Assembly: GCF_000182565.1 (NCBI RefSeq)
Contig: NW_015971538.1
Coordinates: 1,794,983-1,858,982 of the forward strand
Length of the DNA: 64,000 bases
Origin: Spizellomyces punctatus DAOM BR117
Taxonomy: Eukaryota; Chytridiomycota; Chytridiomycetes; Spizellomycetales; Spizellomycetaceae
Reading direction: 5' to 3'
The position numbers and the translations under genes were made by a program. Shown here piece after piece: positions 34,852-46,717 of the stretch (the stretch's first letter is position 1; each line of letters begins with the position of its first letter). The notes under the pieces were generated by a model. The model was not told the origin of the DNA and did not search any database. It was given only the letters and a program-made list of their open reading frames with translations.

Positions 34852-36117
34852 TTAAAATCCCTTGGGCACATTGCATCTCACAACACCTCGAGAGTCGAAC
34901 ACCCCGGAGACCAACGCAACATTTAGCGTTGAGTCCACCTCGAACACAGTTGATCCAGATAGCAGGTTTCCATCGTCACTCCACACCCGCTTGGTGGTCC
35001 CATCAGCCTTAATGACATCTACCCAACTGGGTGCAGTAGCAGCCGTTCCAGCCGCGAAAAACTGGAAATCAAATGCCTTGGGATGTCCAGTAGGTGTCAA
35101 AGTCTTTGATACGGGGTCGTAGCCAACATTGTCAGGAACGTAGTCGAGGTTGTACCTCTTGGAAACGTAAAGGGTTTTATCGGCGTTGGGTGTGAAGGCG
35201 ATAGTGTCTCCTCCCAAGGCCTCGTTGGCGAAAATCGTTCCTTGTCCGTCCGTGTTCATCCCATTAGCACCGCGTAGGCCGTCAAAAGCCTTCAAGCACT
35301 GAACCGTGCCCGAGCTAAAATCGCAGTATGTGATCCAGGACAAGGGGAGCTGGCCATATTCTTCCAAGGTTCTTGCAACTCCGGAGCGGTGGGTATGGTC
35401 GTTACTGACGTAGAAAGATGTGGGCCCAGTGGGAGCGACATTGTTGGGGGTCCAGATAAGAGGATCGCTAACGGTTTGACGGTGGGTGAGAACGGTAGGA
35501 GTGGCTGGGTCGTAATCCAACACTTCGACAACCGAGTACAATGCATCCTCATTGTATGGTGGTTGAGCCCGGTGATTCACAACAAACAAACGAATAATTC
35601 CACCATCCATTGGAAGTATTTTCACTCCGTGAGGGTGGAAACTCTGCAATGCTGGCTGGATCTGCAACTTGGTCAAGAAGCGGACGTCACCAGTCCCAGT
35701 CACATCGTTTCCGTAATCATACACAAACACTGCTCCATTCCCTTGAGCACCATAATCGGCATCCAGGAATGCCATCCCGGGCATCCATCCCGCGGTCCTG
35801 TTAGGGTGAATACGGTAAGGGTCTGAACCCATGAAAGCAATTTTGGATGGGCGGTGCATCACAATGTCTTCGACCATAACAGGGTTGACACCATCCTGTC
35901 CAACTGGACCCGGAGTCCACCGTTTACAGTTGGATTGACCCACGTCTGCGACGTACAAACGAGCGACACCCGTGTCAACGAGAAGTTCGGGAATGTAAAT
36001 ATTGAGTGGGGTAGGTCCCAGTTTGGTGTTGTAAACTGGCCCGAGAAGCGTGTCGATTTGGGCTTTGGCGCCCATCAGAGCCAGAGCAGACGCAAGAAGG
36101 AAGGTGCGAGCGATCAT
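34852..36117 (-). CDS. Secreted paraoxonase/arylesterase-like six-bladed propeller protein
   Basis: Intronless, 421 codons. N-terminal signal peptide: M-I-A-R-T-F-L-L-A-S-A-L-A-L-M-G with likely cleavage after A-K-A. The body resembles the PON lactonase/arylesterase family. Landmarks that match PON active-site segments are H-P-H-G-V-K-I-L (PON1 His115 region), F-Y-V-S-N-D-H-T (Asn168/Asp169 region), R-G-A-N-G-M-N (Asn224 region) and V-P-D-N-V-G-Y-D-P (Asp269/Asn270 region). Calcium binding and lactonase activity follow from the family and are not shown here. It is longer than animal PONs (about 355 residues), mostly through loop insertions. The C-terminus has a disulfide-capable Cys near V-V-R-C-N. 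A TATA box lies about 80 bp upstream. Confidence 0.82.
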   Translation of the reverse strand: MIARTFLLASALALMGAKAQIDTLLGPVYNTKLGPTPLNIYIPELLVDTGVARLYVADVGQSNCKRWTPGPVGQDGVNPVMVEDIVMHRPSKIAFMGSDPYRIHPNRTAGWMPGMAFLDADYGAQGNGAVFVYDYGNDVTGTGDVRFLTKLQIQPALQSFHPHGVKILPMDGGIIRLFVVNHRAQPPYNEDALYSVVEVLDYDPATPTVLTHRQTVSDPLIWTPNNVAPTGPTSFYVSNDHTHRSGVARTLEEYGQLPLSWITYCDFSSGTVQCLKAFDGLRGANGMNTDGQGTIFANEALGGDTIAFTPNADKTLYVSKRYNLDYVPDNVGYDPVSKTLTPTGHPKAFDFQFFAAGTAATAPSWVDVIKADGTTKRVWSDDGNLLSGSTVFEVDSTLNVALVSGVFDSRGVVRCNVPKGF

Positions 36118-36197
36118 GGTTTAGATGATTTGATGGGATCTAAAGTCTAAGGTTTGTAGCGCTGAATGACTGGAAGAAAACGAACTGCCATCATCGC

Positions 36198-36205
36198 TTT
36201 TTATA
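36198..36205 (-). promoter_or_regulatory. TATA box of the paraoxonase-like gene
   Basis: TATAAAAA on the minus strand, about 80 bp upstream of the start codon at 36117, one of the clearest TATA elements in the window. It suggests a strongly inducible or highly expressed promoter (inference). Confidence 0.55.
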
Positions 36206-36801
36206 AGCATCGCCAGCTTCCTGTCAGTGCACTCTTCAAAGTAGTATGAATGCATAGACAAGTACGCCATCTAAAACAACAACAACGCCAACTTAAAGCG
36301 TTCAAGTTAAATTTATTGATAAAGTTTCCAAGAATAGCATCATGCGACGGATAAACTATGCGGTGTCCCCACTGGGAGAATTGGAAATAGATACTAAATG
36401 AGGGTTCATCGTATCTAGTTAGAATTAAAGTTGGGTATGTTTGTGTCTTACCGGTGGTAAGCCATTGTTGCCTTGCGACGATGTTCGGATGGGAGGCGGA
36501 TGGCCGTCCTGCGGGCGTCTTGCCGGATGCGCTTGTTTGTTACTAAACTTAAGAGATGCATTAGTGGACATGGAACCATTTGCTGACGATACATCGCTAG
36601 TTGCTGATGAGAGGTATCTTTTCTTCTCCAGACAAAAGCTGACAAAATACGCTAAGCTATAGTTAACAATGCATGGACGTAAGCAAAATGAGGAGAGCTG
36701 GACAGAAAAGTGTAAGGAAGTAATAAGTTTGAGTAGATACATACACAGATGGAAACAAGATAAGGCCAAAGGAAAAATCATAGTATTAAGCAAATAATTT
36801 A
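36206..36801. other. Intergenic region between two minus-strand genes
   Basis: Holds the 3' flank of the ArAE/FUSC gene and the distal promoter of the paraoxonase-like gene. Overlapping short frames at 36425-36793 have no homology. AT-rich around 36290-36330. Confidence 0.4.
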
Positions 36802-39800
36802 CTATCCTGCAACCACCACATTTCCCAGTCCTTCACCTAACCTGCCCTGACCAAAGACTCGTTTCACCAACCCAGCAAGCTTCTCCAGCTCCTCTATCAA
36901 ATCCTCCGTTGCACATGCATAAGCCATGAAATTTATCCAATGACTCTTTTCTTCTTTTCTAGCGGTCAGAGATGGGTCCCGTAGAGCTGGCAGGGTGCGG
37001 ATTTTGCTGAATAGGCGAAGTCGGGCAGCCCGTGCAGCGGGAACGAATGCGGGGAGTGGGGTTTTGGCTAAGAGGGACCCCGCAATGACGTGAAAAAACA
37101 AGAGGATGGCTGCAAACTGTTTGAAGATTTACCGAGTCAACAAAGCACCGCACAAATTTCAAAAGTGAACTAGCCAAACTCACCATATCCATCCGGTACT
37201 TCTCCACGGGCCATATTATCTCCCTTCGTACGAACTCGCCGAATCCATCTTGTCCAACTCCACCATCTACAAACGCACTTTCATATTCCCCATCCACAAT
37301 TCGTCTTACGTTACCCATCCGATCGACTAGATTTTGTACACACCACAACATTTCCTTGTAGACATCGTAAGGGAAAGGTCCTTTTAATCGGGGCTCGTTT
37401 GGTGTAAGTTCCAAGAGCTCTAAATGATATGCTATGGATTTTGTGAGCTTGCGCTCGAGGGAGCGAACATAGAGGCGCTCTTTTTGATGCTTGCTTAGAA
37501 GGTAGTGAGAAGGTGTTGCTGTGTGGGCGGTAGGTGCGGTAGGTGAATCCGCGGGCTGTTGCTTGTCATGGTCATGCATATACACCCCCGCTTCATCTGC
37601 AATAAAAACAGCCAGCCGGGAATATAAGATTCCCATCAAGTATACACTCTTGGACACGCCCTTTCGCAGCTCTATCCGCGCAACAAAGGGCCAGACATAT
37701 GATGTTACAATCAAAGCGGTTAAGACACCGATTGTGATTGTTGCCATCCTTTTCCACGCCAGAAGGCTGACACTATCTCCGTGCTCTGGATCATAGTACG
37801 TAAAGTAGGCCGTCATGACCACTACGTTATATGTGAGGAGTGCTGTCGTGCCAAGACGAGAATGTGGTGTTGTTATGTAGATGTACCAGCAGGGATACGC
37901 GAATATGATGGTCATAACTGAGATGGAGTAGGGATTACGGGGGGAAATAATCCAGGTTACGTAGCCCCAAAGAGCTCCAAAGATGGTCCCAATGATACGG
38001 TAGAGCCCGAAGGCATTTGATCCTCCTACTGTAGGGGAAAGGACAATAATCATCTTCATAAAGATGAAGGGGTGACTCTTCAATTTCCGCATGTACACCT
38101 CAAATAACAATGATACTTACCGTAACCAGCGCCCAAGATCCGCGAAACCATGTCCACCTGTCGAAATGTCAACGTTAGGAGTCTTAGATACCTTTGCAAC
38201 TCTACCAGACTCACCAATCAGGCCAAACATACGCAGGCCATGCCAAAGCAGTTGTCGCAATGGCCATTTTGACACCAAATTTGACAGCATGATTCGCGGA
38301 TCTTTGCAAAGCATTCCACAAATTCCATCGAAAACGGCCTACCCAGCCTGGCGCTATGAATGTTTCCTTTCCCTCTGTATAAAGCGGGATGTCGCGAGCT
38401 GTGCTAACCAATCAGAGCCAAAAGATGGGGATGTTCGATAAGTCGTCAGTTGTACGTACCTTGTCCGTCCTCATAATCCTTCCAGACAATCCCATCTCCC
38501 TTCAGCCACGTACGCAACTTCATTTTCGGCATCCAAAATTTTTGTTTGACCTCCCTCTTTGTTCTCAAAGCGTCCACAGCCTCAGCAAACCTCACAACCT
38601 TGGCCATCGCTTCCCTCATATTGAAAATGAAAAAGAAGGCGAGAAAATATTCTTCTCGAAACAGATTTGCTGCATTCCAGTGTTGAATGGTAATATCCGC
38701 ATCGGTTAGGGAGCTCATGGACGGTGAAGATAGAGGGTCAATTTGGTGGGATACGCGTTCCATAACAGACCATTGAATCTCTTCGAAAGTTGTGATCGAC
38801 TTCTTGAGTCTTGTTATGCTGGTGTCCGAAGGGAGCGAGTGTTGTTCCACCATTGGTATTTCACCCGTGCTTGATTCTAACGACTCAAGCCCTCCCAGTC
38901 CTCCTGCAAAACTCCCCAGTCGGGTCGCTAGCATCATCGAAGACCTCTTTACCGTATCTGTCGTTCGACCCACAATTGTGTCATGCTTGGTCTCTTCGTT
39001 TACACGTAACATGTACGCTGCACTTTGATCCATGCAGTCTGAGCACGCTCTAGAGAGAATGTGAAGACTGGATCGAACGGAAGCGAGATATTTCTTGAAA
39101 AGCTTTTTCGAGCCACCAAACATTCCGCCAGTGATCTCGCGACCAATGACTTGAACCTGGTGCCCTTCAGCGATTTCATCCTGTAAGTCAACACTGGCTG
39201 CCTTGAGCGATCTTAGAGAGCGGATACTGCTGACCGTGAGGTTATTTATGGAGGTGACACTCAGGTTATTGCGTGCTTCATTGTAACGTTGATTGAGTAG
39301 ATCATGCTCAGCCCGGACAGACCGATGTCGGCGAGCCTGCTCTTCAAGGTCTTGTTCCATTCGTTGCTTCAATTTTTCCATGACTTTGGACCGCTTCTCT
39401 TTCCCAGCCGCCTCATCTTCCATTTCCACCAGGGCCTTTTCAATCTTCATGCAAGCCACCATTCCGCTCAAGTACTTCATCATCTCTTGTAGGGGTTGAA
39501 CAATGACCTTATAGTCGTCGGGAGAATATCGGTCGTAGGTTACTTCATATCTACATTCCCGTCTCGCTGCTTTGGTACGTAGAATAGCCGAGCGAACGTT
39601 TGCTTGCTTCGCAAGGATTTCGTCCATGGGGATAGGGTTTTCTGTGTCGGTCAAGAGGAATGCTTTAACGAGGAGATCTAGCAGATCCCTTGTTTCTTCA
39701 ACCGTCCGTTGAATTGAGCTTGTACGTGCGCAAATGTGAATATTGTAATAAGCAAATTCGGTTAGATAAATATCAACCCCTAAGCCTACCTCCTCAACAC

Positions 39801-40819
39801 TCTGCCACTAAATTCAGGAAAAACTGTTATATCAACCACTAAGCATATGCCGGCGCCGGCCATAAACGGTTTGACGATATTCCACACACTAGCAGCCACC
39901 ACCTCTCTCGAGTAGATATTTGTTGTTAATGGAAAAACCATTACCATTATACTTGTGAGAGTCGCGTTGTTCAATCTCAAGTATAGTCTTAGCAAAGAGA
40001 AATTTCACGAATGATCCATTCATCTCAGATACCTCGGATACGTTGCGCGGACATAGCCAAGACAGAATACTCCCACAATGAGGAACAACAGCTGGATCAG
40101 GAATCCACCAACCGGCTCTTTCTCTTGTTCTGGACGGGAGCTGTTGTAGGCTGTAGCACTGGCAAGAGCAGCGAGCGAAACGGCGGCACCAAACATGACG
40201 CCCACAGCACCGACAAGCACTGTTTCCAATATGGCGCCAATGGTCTTGACTAGGTTACCGACGGATACAAAGACATTAGCAATCTGTTACTGGTGAAGGA
40301 AGGTGCGAATGTAAGGTATAGCTGCATACCAGGAGGGAAGAATAGAGTCGCAAATGGCGTCAAATAAACTCCAGATCCAAAGGCAATTGCTATAGGATCA
40401 ATCAGGACAAACAAACTCGCAACATAGAATGCTATTACAGCCTTTGTACATCTCTGGAAGATTTCCCACGAGAGGTATCTCCTTATGGGTTCCCAGACCC
40501 GATTTGTCCATCTTCTCCAAAGCGTCCCTACAGCAGGAAGTGAGTTTTTCTGCTCAGCTGTTGATCTCTCTCCTCTTCTGGTATGACTTTTCTCCTCTTC
40601 TCGTCGCCGGGACCATGTCGTCCGTGGGTTACCGAGCTCAAGTACGATATCGTCTGCTTCGCCGTTTTCTGGAATAGATTGATTGGAGCTCTGAGAGTTT
40701 AAGTTGTGATTGCTCCCGCAAACTTCTTGTGTGGAAGATCCCTGGGAATTGGCTGCAGATGTGACTGGTCCCGGCATGGGCAGTATGATCTCGTCATGCC
40801 TTACAGGTTGTACAGGCAT
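36802..40819 (-). CDS. ArAE/FUSC-family multi-span membrane protein (BRE4-like)
   Basis: Large integral membrane protein of the fungal aromatic-acid-exporter-like / fusaric-acid-resistance (FUSC) superfamily, likely exporting organic anions or toxic compounds. Coding blocks on the minus strand: 40330-40819, about 40005-40275, about 39680-39995, 38446-39654, about 38200-38400, about 37180-38110 and 36802-37105. Borders of the middle exons are approximate, and the junction after exon 1 was not resolved in phase. The N-terminus is disordered and basic, then comes membrane block 1 (A-V-I-A-F-Y-V-A-S-L-F-V-L-I-D-P ... F-F-P-P-G; V-L-V-G-A-V-G-V-M-F-G-A-A-V-S). A long cytosolic helical region follows, then membrane block 2 (V-L-S-P-T-V-G-G-S-N-A-F-G-L-Y-R and W-G-Y-V-T-W) and a helical C-terminus. 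The duplicated plan of two membrane blocks around a cytosolic domain is typical. Confidence 0.8.
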
Positions 40820-40903
40820 GACGGGTTTGAGTGGCGAATTTCAATAAATGAATGCTGACTACATAAAAATAAATGATAAATATTGCTTTCTTTTGTGCTG
40901 ATG

Positions 40904-41164
40904 CTACGAGGTCCTGTCGGTGATATGGCTCATCGTTTCAATGTCGACTATTCCCAGACGGTCCCACTCACTTGGACGGAGTGCTTTGTCATTAAGTAAT
41001 AGGTCACGTGGAAGCGCGACCACCACGCGACATGCAATCGAGTTGGGGTCAGCAACAAGTCGCCGCCGCATGAGGTTGTAGGACAAGTTCTGCTCAGATT
41101 CCTTCGACAGCCCGCCAAATGGAGAAGTGTGCATAGATGCCGGAAACGACCTTCTCCTTTTCAT
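40904..41164 (-). CDS. Possible small gene, 86 codons
   Basis: Intronless frame starting M-K-R-R-R-S-F-P-A-S-M and ending in T-D-R-T-S. It is charged and soluble, with a hydrophobic V-V-V-A-L-P strand in the middle. Composition looks more coding than the surroundings, but there is no family match and no splice support. It could be chance or an upstream exon. The rest of 40820-41465 shows nothing else. Confidence 0.25.
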   Translation of the reverse strand: MKRRRSFPASMHTSPFGGLSKESEQNLSYNLMRRRLVADPNSIACRVVVALPRDLLLNDKALRPSEWDRLGIVDIETMSHITDRTS

Positions 41165-41465
41165 ATCCCGAAATTCGAGCTCTTTGCAAAGTCGTGATGA
41201 AGTGAAGGACTACTAGTCCCACCTCAGGCAATTTCAGACTATGCTCAGATCCGAATGGAAAAGCTCATGGTTCTGCTTGTTTGGGTCGTAGTGGTTTTCG
41301 ATACATACATCTCTACACCACATCCAGCTTGCAAACCATGTTCTTGCAATTCGAAATCGTTATTTACTTACAACAACCAGCTGTTATATACACAAATTTT
41401 GCCTGCCATTACCAGATCTGGATCCACTACGGAGATGCAAAGTACACTGAGCCAAAGATGTCCTG

Positions 41466-43553
41466 TCAGAGCTTGTCATCCCAATGCGACCAGTGACGTT
41501 TCGGTCTTCGTCCAGATGAACTCTCTGAAATCTCTTTGGATTCATGCAGTGCATGTTTTGCAAGATGCTTACCATCCTCATTCCTATCACTACCAGCCTT
41601 ATGTTTGATTTGCGACCGTTTATTCCCACCTCGGACGTTCTTTGAGGGTTGTTGGTGATTGTACAGATACAGGTTAAGAAGTCTTCTTTCCTCCGCTGGA
41701 CTGACATGGGGGAATCTACACTTGTCTCCAGCGAAACAGCCCTTTCCATTGTTGAAATATTTGCAAAACGGGGCTGTATTATTGTATCCACCATTCAGGC
41801 TCAGGATTCGATAATTGTAATCCATCCAAGTCTTGGGCCGGGATTCACTCTCTGGTGATCCCTGGACGAAATCATCGCTGACGTCTGCTGGCTTCTTCCC
41901 CTTTGCAACATTCTTAGATGCATTCGAGGAAAGTAAAGTGACGCCAAGTTTCCTCCATTGTTCCTCCGATGCTTCGATGTCCTCTCTGTCTGCCTCTTGA
42001 GGAGTGCTAGTACTGTCCGTGACGGGTATATCTCTCCCGTCAGTTTCCTTTTGATCTGTTGGGTGAGGAGAGTTTGCAGTATAGTCTGAGAGGTGTCCAT
42101 CGATCTGTTCGACCACGCATGAATGGAAAACACTTGTATCCGGCTGATGGCGTTCTCTCGGTCTCTTGACCTCGTCCGCAGCCGCATGAGCTGTTTCACA
42201 GAGTACCCTTTCCTCCAACGACATCTTAGGGTAGTCAGCAAGTATTAACGGTTCCGTAGGAGGACATTCAGGTACTTTGTCATCGGGTTCGACTGTATCA
42301 ATCAACTTCGACGTTGTTTCCGATAATTGATCTTCCGCTGCAGCGTTATTGGCACTGATATCATCAGTTGGAGATACATTGAGTTCTCGAGCATTGTTCT
42401 CGCTTTCGGATTTTGGATCTACGAGATTGAGATGATCCTGCCGTTGTTCAGAAGATTCGTCGATGGTTGTGGCCAGCTGCGTCCTGCCCATGATATCCAT
42501 ATTCCCGCTGCTTTCATTTTGCTCCTCCGCCTCCAAAGTGCTATCAGCTGTAATGTTGACAGTTTCGTGGTCAACGCTATTATTTCTTTCTTCCTGAGCC
42601 TCATCTGTCACTCCGCAAAGGGTCTTGGTGTCGGTTACGCCGTTTGGAGGTAGACCGCCAGCCCGGCTCTCCTCTACTGAGTTCTGCACTCTATCTTTAA
42701 TGGACTCTCCTTTCTCAGTTTCCAGCACTGGTTCTTTTGAACAGGTCACATCTGGCGAACAGGCTACCAATGTGCTTTTGGTGGTTTCGTACACTGGGCC
42801 GTGTAGTAGTTCAATCCTCGCAACAGCCACATCGGAAGAGACATCCCCGCTGACAGAAAGCCGTTCTTCTTTTTCGGTTTTTGACTCGGTATCTTGTAGA
42901 TCAAACGTAAGGTTCGTCTTGGTAGGCTCTTCAAAAAACGGCGGGCACTTCAAAAATGGAGCAGAGACCAAGATGAGCTCAGGGGAAGGGTCTTTGTGAG
43001 GAGTAGTGGCGTTCGGTACAGGGGAGTTAATATATTCTGACTGATCTGGCCCGGTTTGTCCAACAGGAACCTGGCAAAATGCAAAATAGTTACGCGATTG
43101 TATTTGTATATGACTTTCCAAAGCTTCTTGCATGCTTGTTTACCTCTAACTGGATCTGCTGCTCGTCTTTCTTGGAATTCTGAGCCAAATTAACAGTCGA
43201 GCTATCGGAATCAAGATGTTGCCCTCTGAGGTTCAAAGAATCGCCTATGGTCTTATCCAGCTCCTCGTTGTCGGAGTCGCATATAATGTTGCGTCCTTGG
43301 GTCTCCTTCTCATATTCCAAGCGCTTCACGTCTTCCTCAGCTGCTCTTGCAGAATTTTGATACATAGGATCGACTGATATGGTACCCATATCGGCAGCCT
43401 AGCAAATTCGAGATCAAGATAAAACAAAACCCAAGGAAACGCGTTTCTGTAAGCAAAAACACTTACAGTGGACTGGTAGTTGCCTACATCTTCATTGATT
43501 TCTTCTGAAGTCGGATCGGGCATATCTAGCGATGTGTTGCACTCAAGCGACAT
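41466..43553 (-). CDS. CCCH zinc-finger protein
   Basis: Exons 43467-43553, 43144-43398 and 41466-43070, phases closing. The first about 500 residues are acidic and disordered, rich in Ser, Glu and Asp. Near the C-terminus a single CCCH finger is visible: F-C-K-Y-F-N-N-G-K-G-C-F-A-G-D-K-C-R-F-P-H, spacing C-X7-C-X5-C-X3-H, preceded by N-Y-R-I-L-S-L-N-G-G. A basic tail with W-S-H-W-D ends the protein. CCCH fingers of this type usually bind RNA. That role is inferred. A 48-nt stretch at 41523-41570 has strong splice ends and is a multiple of three, so an optional intron may exist near the C-terminus. Confidence 0.75.
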
Positions 43554-44085
43554 AACAAAGGCTCGGCTAGATGCAGTGGGAGATATAGAGCGGATGCCTC
43601 TTAACTACTATCAACTTAAACAAAAGGATGTACGAGTAGATTGATTTGCATAGGGAAGATGTGAATGTGGTCTGGGCCCCTGCAATTGAGTGTTGAACGA
43701 AGTAAAACTATGAAGGAAAGCTTGCGGAAAGACTTTCGAGAAGTGGCACAGTTGTGGCTTGCGCAAGCTGAATCATCATCTTGCGCGATCGCGGTGTCCT
43801 GGAGGCCACGTCACGACTACCTTCCGGTTTGACTTTCGCTAAGGACGACTGGGAGACGAAGAGCATATTGACGAGGAAGACTCATTGTTATCTAGATTTG
43901 CGGCGGGGCTCATGGATGCGAGACTCTCTCTGAAGGAGCGGACACACAAAACAATATTTACCAGTTGGACAGGGAAAGCCGAGAGAGAAAATTTCAAAAT
44001 AGAATCAAGAGGACAAACTGCTATTCAACTTCACATGCATTGTTTCATGTTGTCGGCACTCGATGTAGAATTACAGCTCACAGCC
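43554..44085. other. Intergenic region upstream of the CCCH gene
   Basis: About 530 bp containing the CCCH gene promoter and the 3' flank of the next minus-strand gene. Plus-strand open frames at 43885-44267 are antisense to that gene's 3' end and show no homology. Confidence 0.4.
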
Positions 44086-44675
44086 TCAATCTTTCTTTGC
44101 CCTCTCACTCCTTGCAACCTGTAATTCCTCCTCTCCTACAGAAGTTTGCATCAACAGGCACGTTACAACAAGCACCCCAACCGCTGCTTGCCAAACCGCC
44201 ACCTCCCACAACATCTTGGCCTCCACATCCGCCTTTTGTCGGACGCTACCCGCCAACGTCTGAATAATAGGATGCACTTTGAGCACGTAGGCTGCTACTG
44301 CCGTGGCAAAGGAGAGAAAAGAGAGGAGGTTGACAACACGATGAGTTTTGTTCACCAGGGTTTGGCCAAATGTTGAGATGAGGATGAGGGCGGAGATGCC
44401 GATTGTCACATATAGGAGGTTGGTAGGTTGGTTCGCGACATTGCGATAAAAGGTCTGAGATACAGATAAAATTGTACATTTAGAGTGTAAGCCAAGTCTG
44501 AAAAAGTACAAAATAGCCAACACACCACTGCTTCCTGCCTTTGAAGGGCGCTGACTTTGGACTTGAGGGTAGACAGATCGGCACCAATATGCGGCCACCA
44601 AACATGGTCAAAAACGGCCCGCGTGAAAAGCTGTCCACCTAGGAAGCCGAGTAGGATGTTTGGAAGGACGCCCAT
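44086..44675 (-). CDS. Small four-span membrane protein, possibly SHR3-like
   Basis: Exons 44526-44675 and 44086-44454, phase closing, 172 residues. Hydrophobic spans at about residues 4-22, 62-80, 88-110 and 134-155, with a charged C-terminal tail (R-S-E-R-A-K-K-D) suited to an ER resident. The pattern F-Y-R-N-V-A-N-Q-P-T-N-L-L-Y, then V-N-L-L-S-F-L-S-F and A-A-Y-V-L-K-V-H-P-I-I, loosely matches the order of motifs in SHR3, the ER chaperone for amino-acid permeases. The size and span count also fit. The match is weak and the canonical N-terminal motif is not clear, so the name is only a hypothesis. Confidence 0.55.
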
Positions 44676-45274
44676 GCTGGGGTGTTCGTATGAAAGAGCG
44701 GATGCTGAGAACTGCGATGAAGCAATCTGCTGGAGAGCCGCGTCGCAATGTTGAGAGGAACGTGGGCCCCGTCGTGATCACATGACCTCAAGATGCACTG
44801 CGGCCCTCTTCACATTGTGTCGTTCATTATATCTTGCAATGTCAAATAGCATGTGTTGACAAGTAGAGCCTTGCTAGTTATCAAGCAGCATAATTGATAT
44901 ATGAAGCCGTTGTCAACACGCCCACGGCGGTTCTTTCAATGGATACGACGAAACGTCGACAGGATTGATTTGGCTGTGACGTGATGAGTCAAACTGAATT
45001 ACCCAATGGCGCTGATCACATGCGCGTCCCTGCCTTGGTCCATGTCGTTTTAAGTTTTACGCTTTCCAGCACGGCCCAGCTGCTAGTAAACGTCGCCAGA
45101 TACTCACTCCTAGACCCCGCTAGGATTTGGGATATTCCCTGCGGTCGCCGAACTACCCAAGGACAATAAACAGGAACAAAAACAAACAAAAAGCAGTTTT
45201 GTAACACTCCGTAGCAAGCCTTGTTGCTGCATATCGTTTAAACGAGACCAACTGCTACATATACCTGCCGAGAA
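44676..45274. promoter_or_regulatory. Shared upstream region of the four-span protein and Yippee genes
   Basis: About 600 bp between divergent starts. Open frames at 44981-45169 (+) and 45016-45207 (-) overlap each other and have no homology. No gene is supported. Confidence 0.4.
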
Positions 45275-46069
45275 ATGGGCCTCATTTTCAAGAGATACCT
45301 TGAAGCTCCTACCCATTGCAATACCCGGATTTTTGGCTGTAGCGAGTGCAAGACCCATCTATCTACCTCGGAGGATATCTTGTCAAAGGTAGGCTGCGAA
45401 GCAACAACACAGCAAAGGCTGAGAATCTATCTGACTATTAACGAATGATCAGGCTTTCCAAGGCCAACATGGGAAAGCCTATCTGTTCAATCATGTGTAA
45501 GTTTCGGGCATGGTTGCCACATTGAGTAACAATTCTCACATCGCCTTGTGTACCCCTCCAGTGTTAACGTTCTGGAGGGTCAGCCTGAGGACCGGAACAT
45601 GACCACTGGCTTGCATACGGTCAAGGATATCTATTGCACTTACTGTCAAACAGTTGTAGGGTAGGTTCCGTTATCTGTCATGTTTGCTTAGGTCATCGTG
45701 CTGTCGCTTGTCTCCCAGACCTGACAATTCAACCGAATCACTCGCAGATGGAAATATGTGAGTGATATCCTTCCCTTCTTTGTAACGTCCTCTTCCGTAT
45801 GTGGCCAAAATGGTTGACGATAGGTGGGCTTTCTTCTTTTCATCGCAAAATACCTTGCCCTCCCCGTTCCTCCATCCGTTTCCCGAACCATGTCACGTGC
45901 CGTTTCCTTCTTGGCTATTTCTCCCCTTTTCTTTGCCTGTGAATACATATCCGTGCTCAACGTCTCTTCTTGAATCTGTATTCAATAGGAGAAAGCCTAC
46001 GAAGATAGTCAAAAGTACAAGGAGGGCAAGTACATCCTGGAACGACAGCTTATGTGCGAGGTGCTATAA
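45275..46069 (+). CDS. Yippee-family zinc-binding protein
   Basis: Small conserved protein of the Yippee/YPEL family (Mis18-like fold), 115 residues, the usual length. Exons 45275-45388, 45453-45496, 45562-45660, 45748-45757 (a 10-nt microexon) and 45989-46069; total 348 nt with all phases closing. The two zinc knuckles are C-S-E-C (residues 22-25) and C-T-Y-C (78-81), giving the exact family spacing C-X2-C-X52-C-X2-C. Other family motifs: G-K-A-Y-L-F, V-V-N-V, T-G-L-H-T-V-K-D-I-Y, V-G-W-K-Y and the C-terminal K-Y-I-L-E. The microexon supplies part of G-W-K-Y and cannot be skipped without breaking the frame. Molecular role in fungi is poorly known. Confidence 0.93.
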
Positions 46070-46717
46070 TGGGTTTGCTTGGATGGTAGGATACCAAATT
46101 TTCCCTCTGATTTGAGATGTGTGACGGACCTTTGTCTTATTTCTGGCATTTCCCGACATGACCTATTTCAACTCCGGCTTCGTAAAAGATTGCTGCCCTT
46201 CGAATCGGTTTTTCGGTGAATTGTATATCAAGTTTTATTCCCCTGTTTATGTATTTCCCTTTCCTTGGTCGAGAATGGTTTTGAACGGCCATCAAGTAGT
46301 TATAGTTTCCCTGTCCTCAGTTGATTTGACAATGAAATGTCTGTTGCTTAATACGAAGGATGATTGCATTCTGTACTTCCTAATTTCTTCGACACCAGGG
46401 ACCGTAGAGGAGCGCGTGGCAATATACATTTGTCGATGCAAGTGTCCTCGCTGTCCATTGAACTGAAAACAGATCGAAAACCATAGAACAATAGTCACTT
46501 TCGATGGTGACAGGATGGTACGTTTCGTACACATCTGGCGACCAAATACTATTAGATCCAAAGTCAAATCGACCGACGTGAATAGTTTGCCGTTAGATGG
46601 GCACCGCCGTCACATCGGAGAAATTCTGTGCTACGAATAGCAACATATCTAACGATGAAAGATTTAATCCCTCTGGACGTGACCTCTCTATTTGAAACCC
46701 ATGATTTTGGCCCATTG
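46070..46717. other. Intergenic region downstream of Yippee
   Basis: About 650 bp. Open frames on both strands (46158-46466 plus, 46292-46567 minus) overlap each other and lack homology. Presumed 3' flank. Confidence 0.4.
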
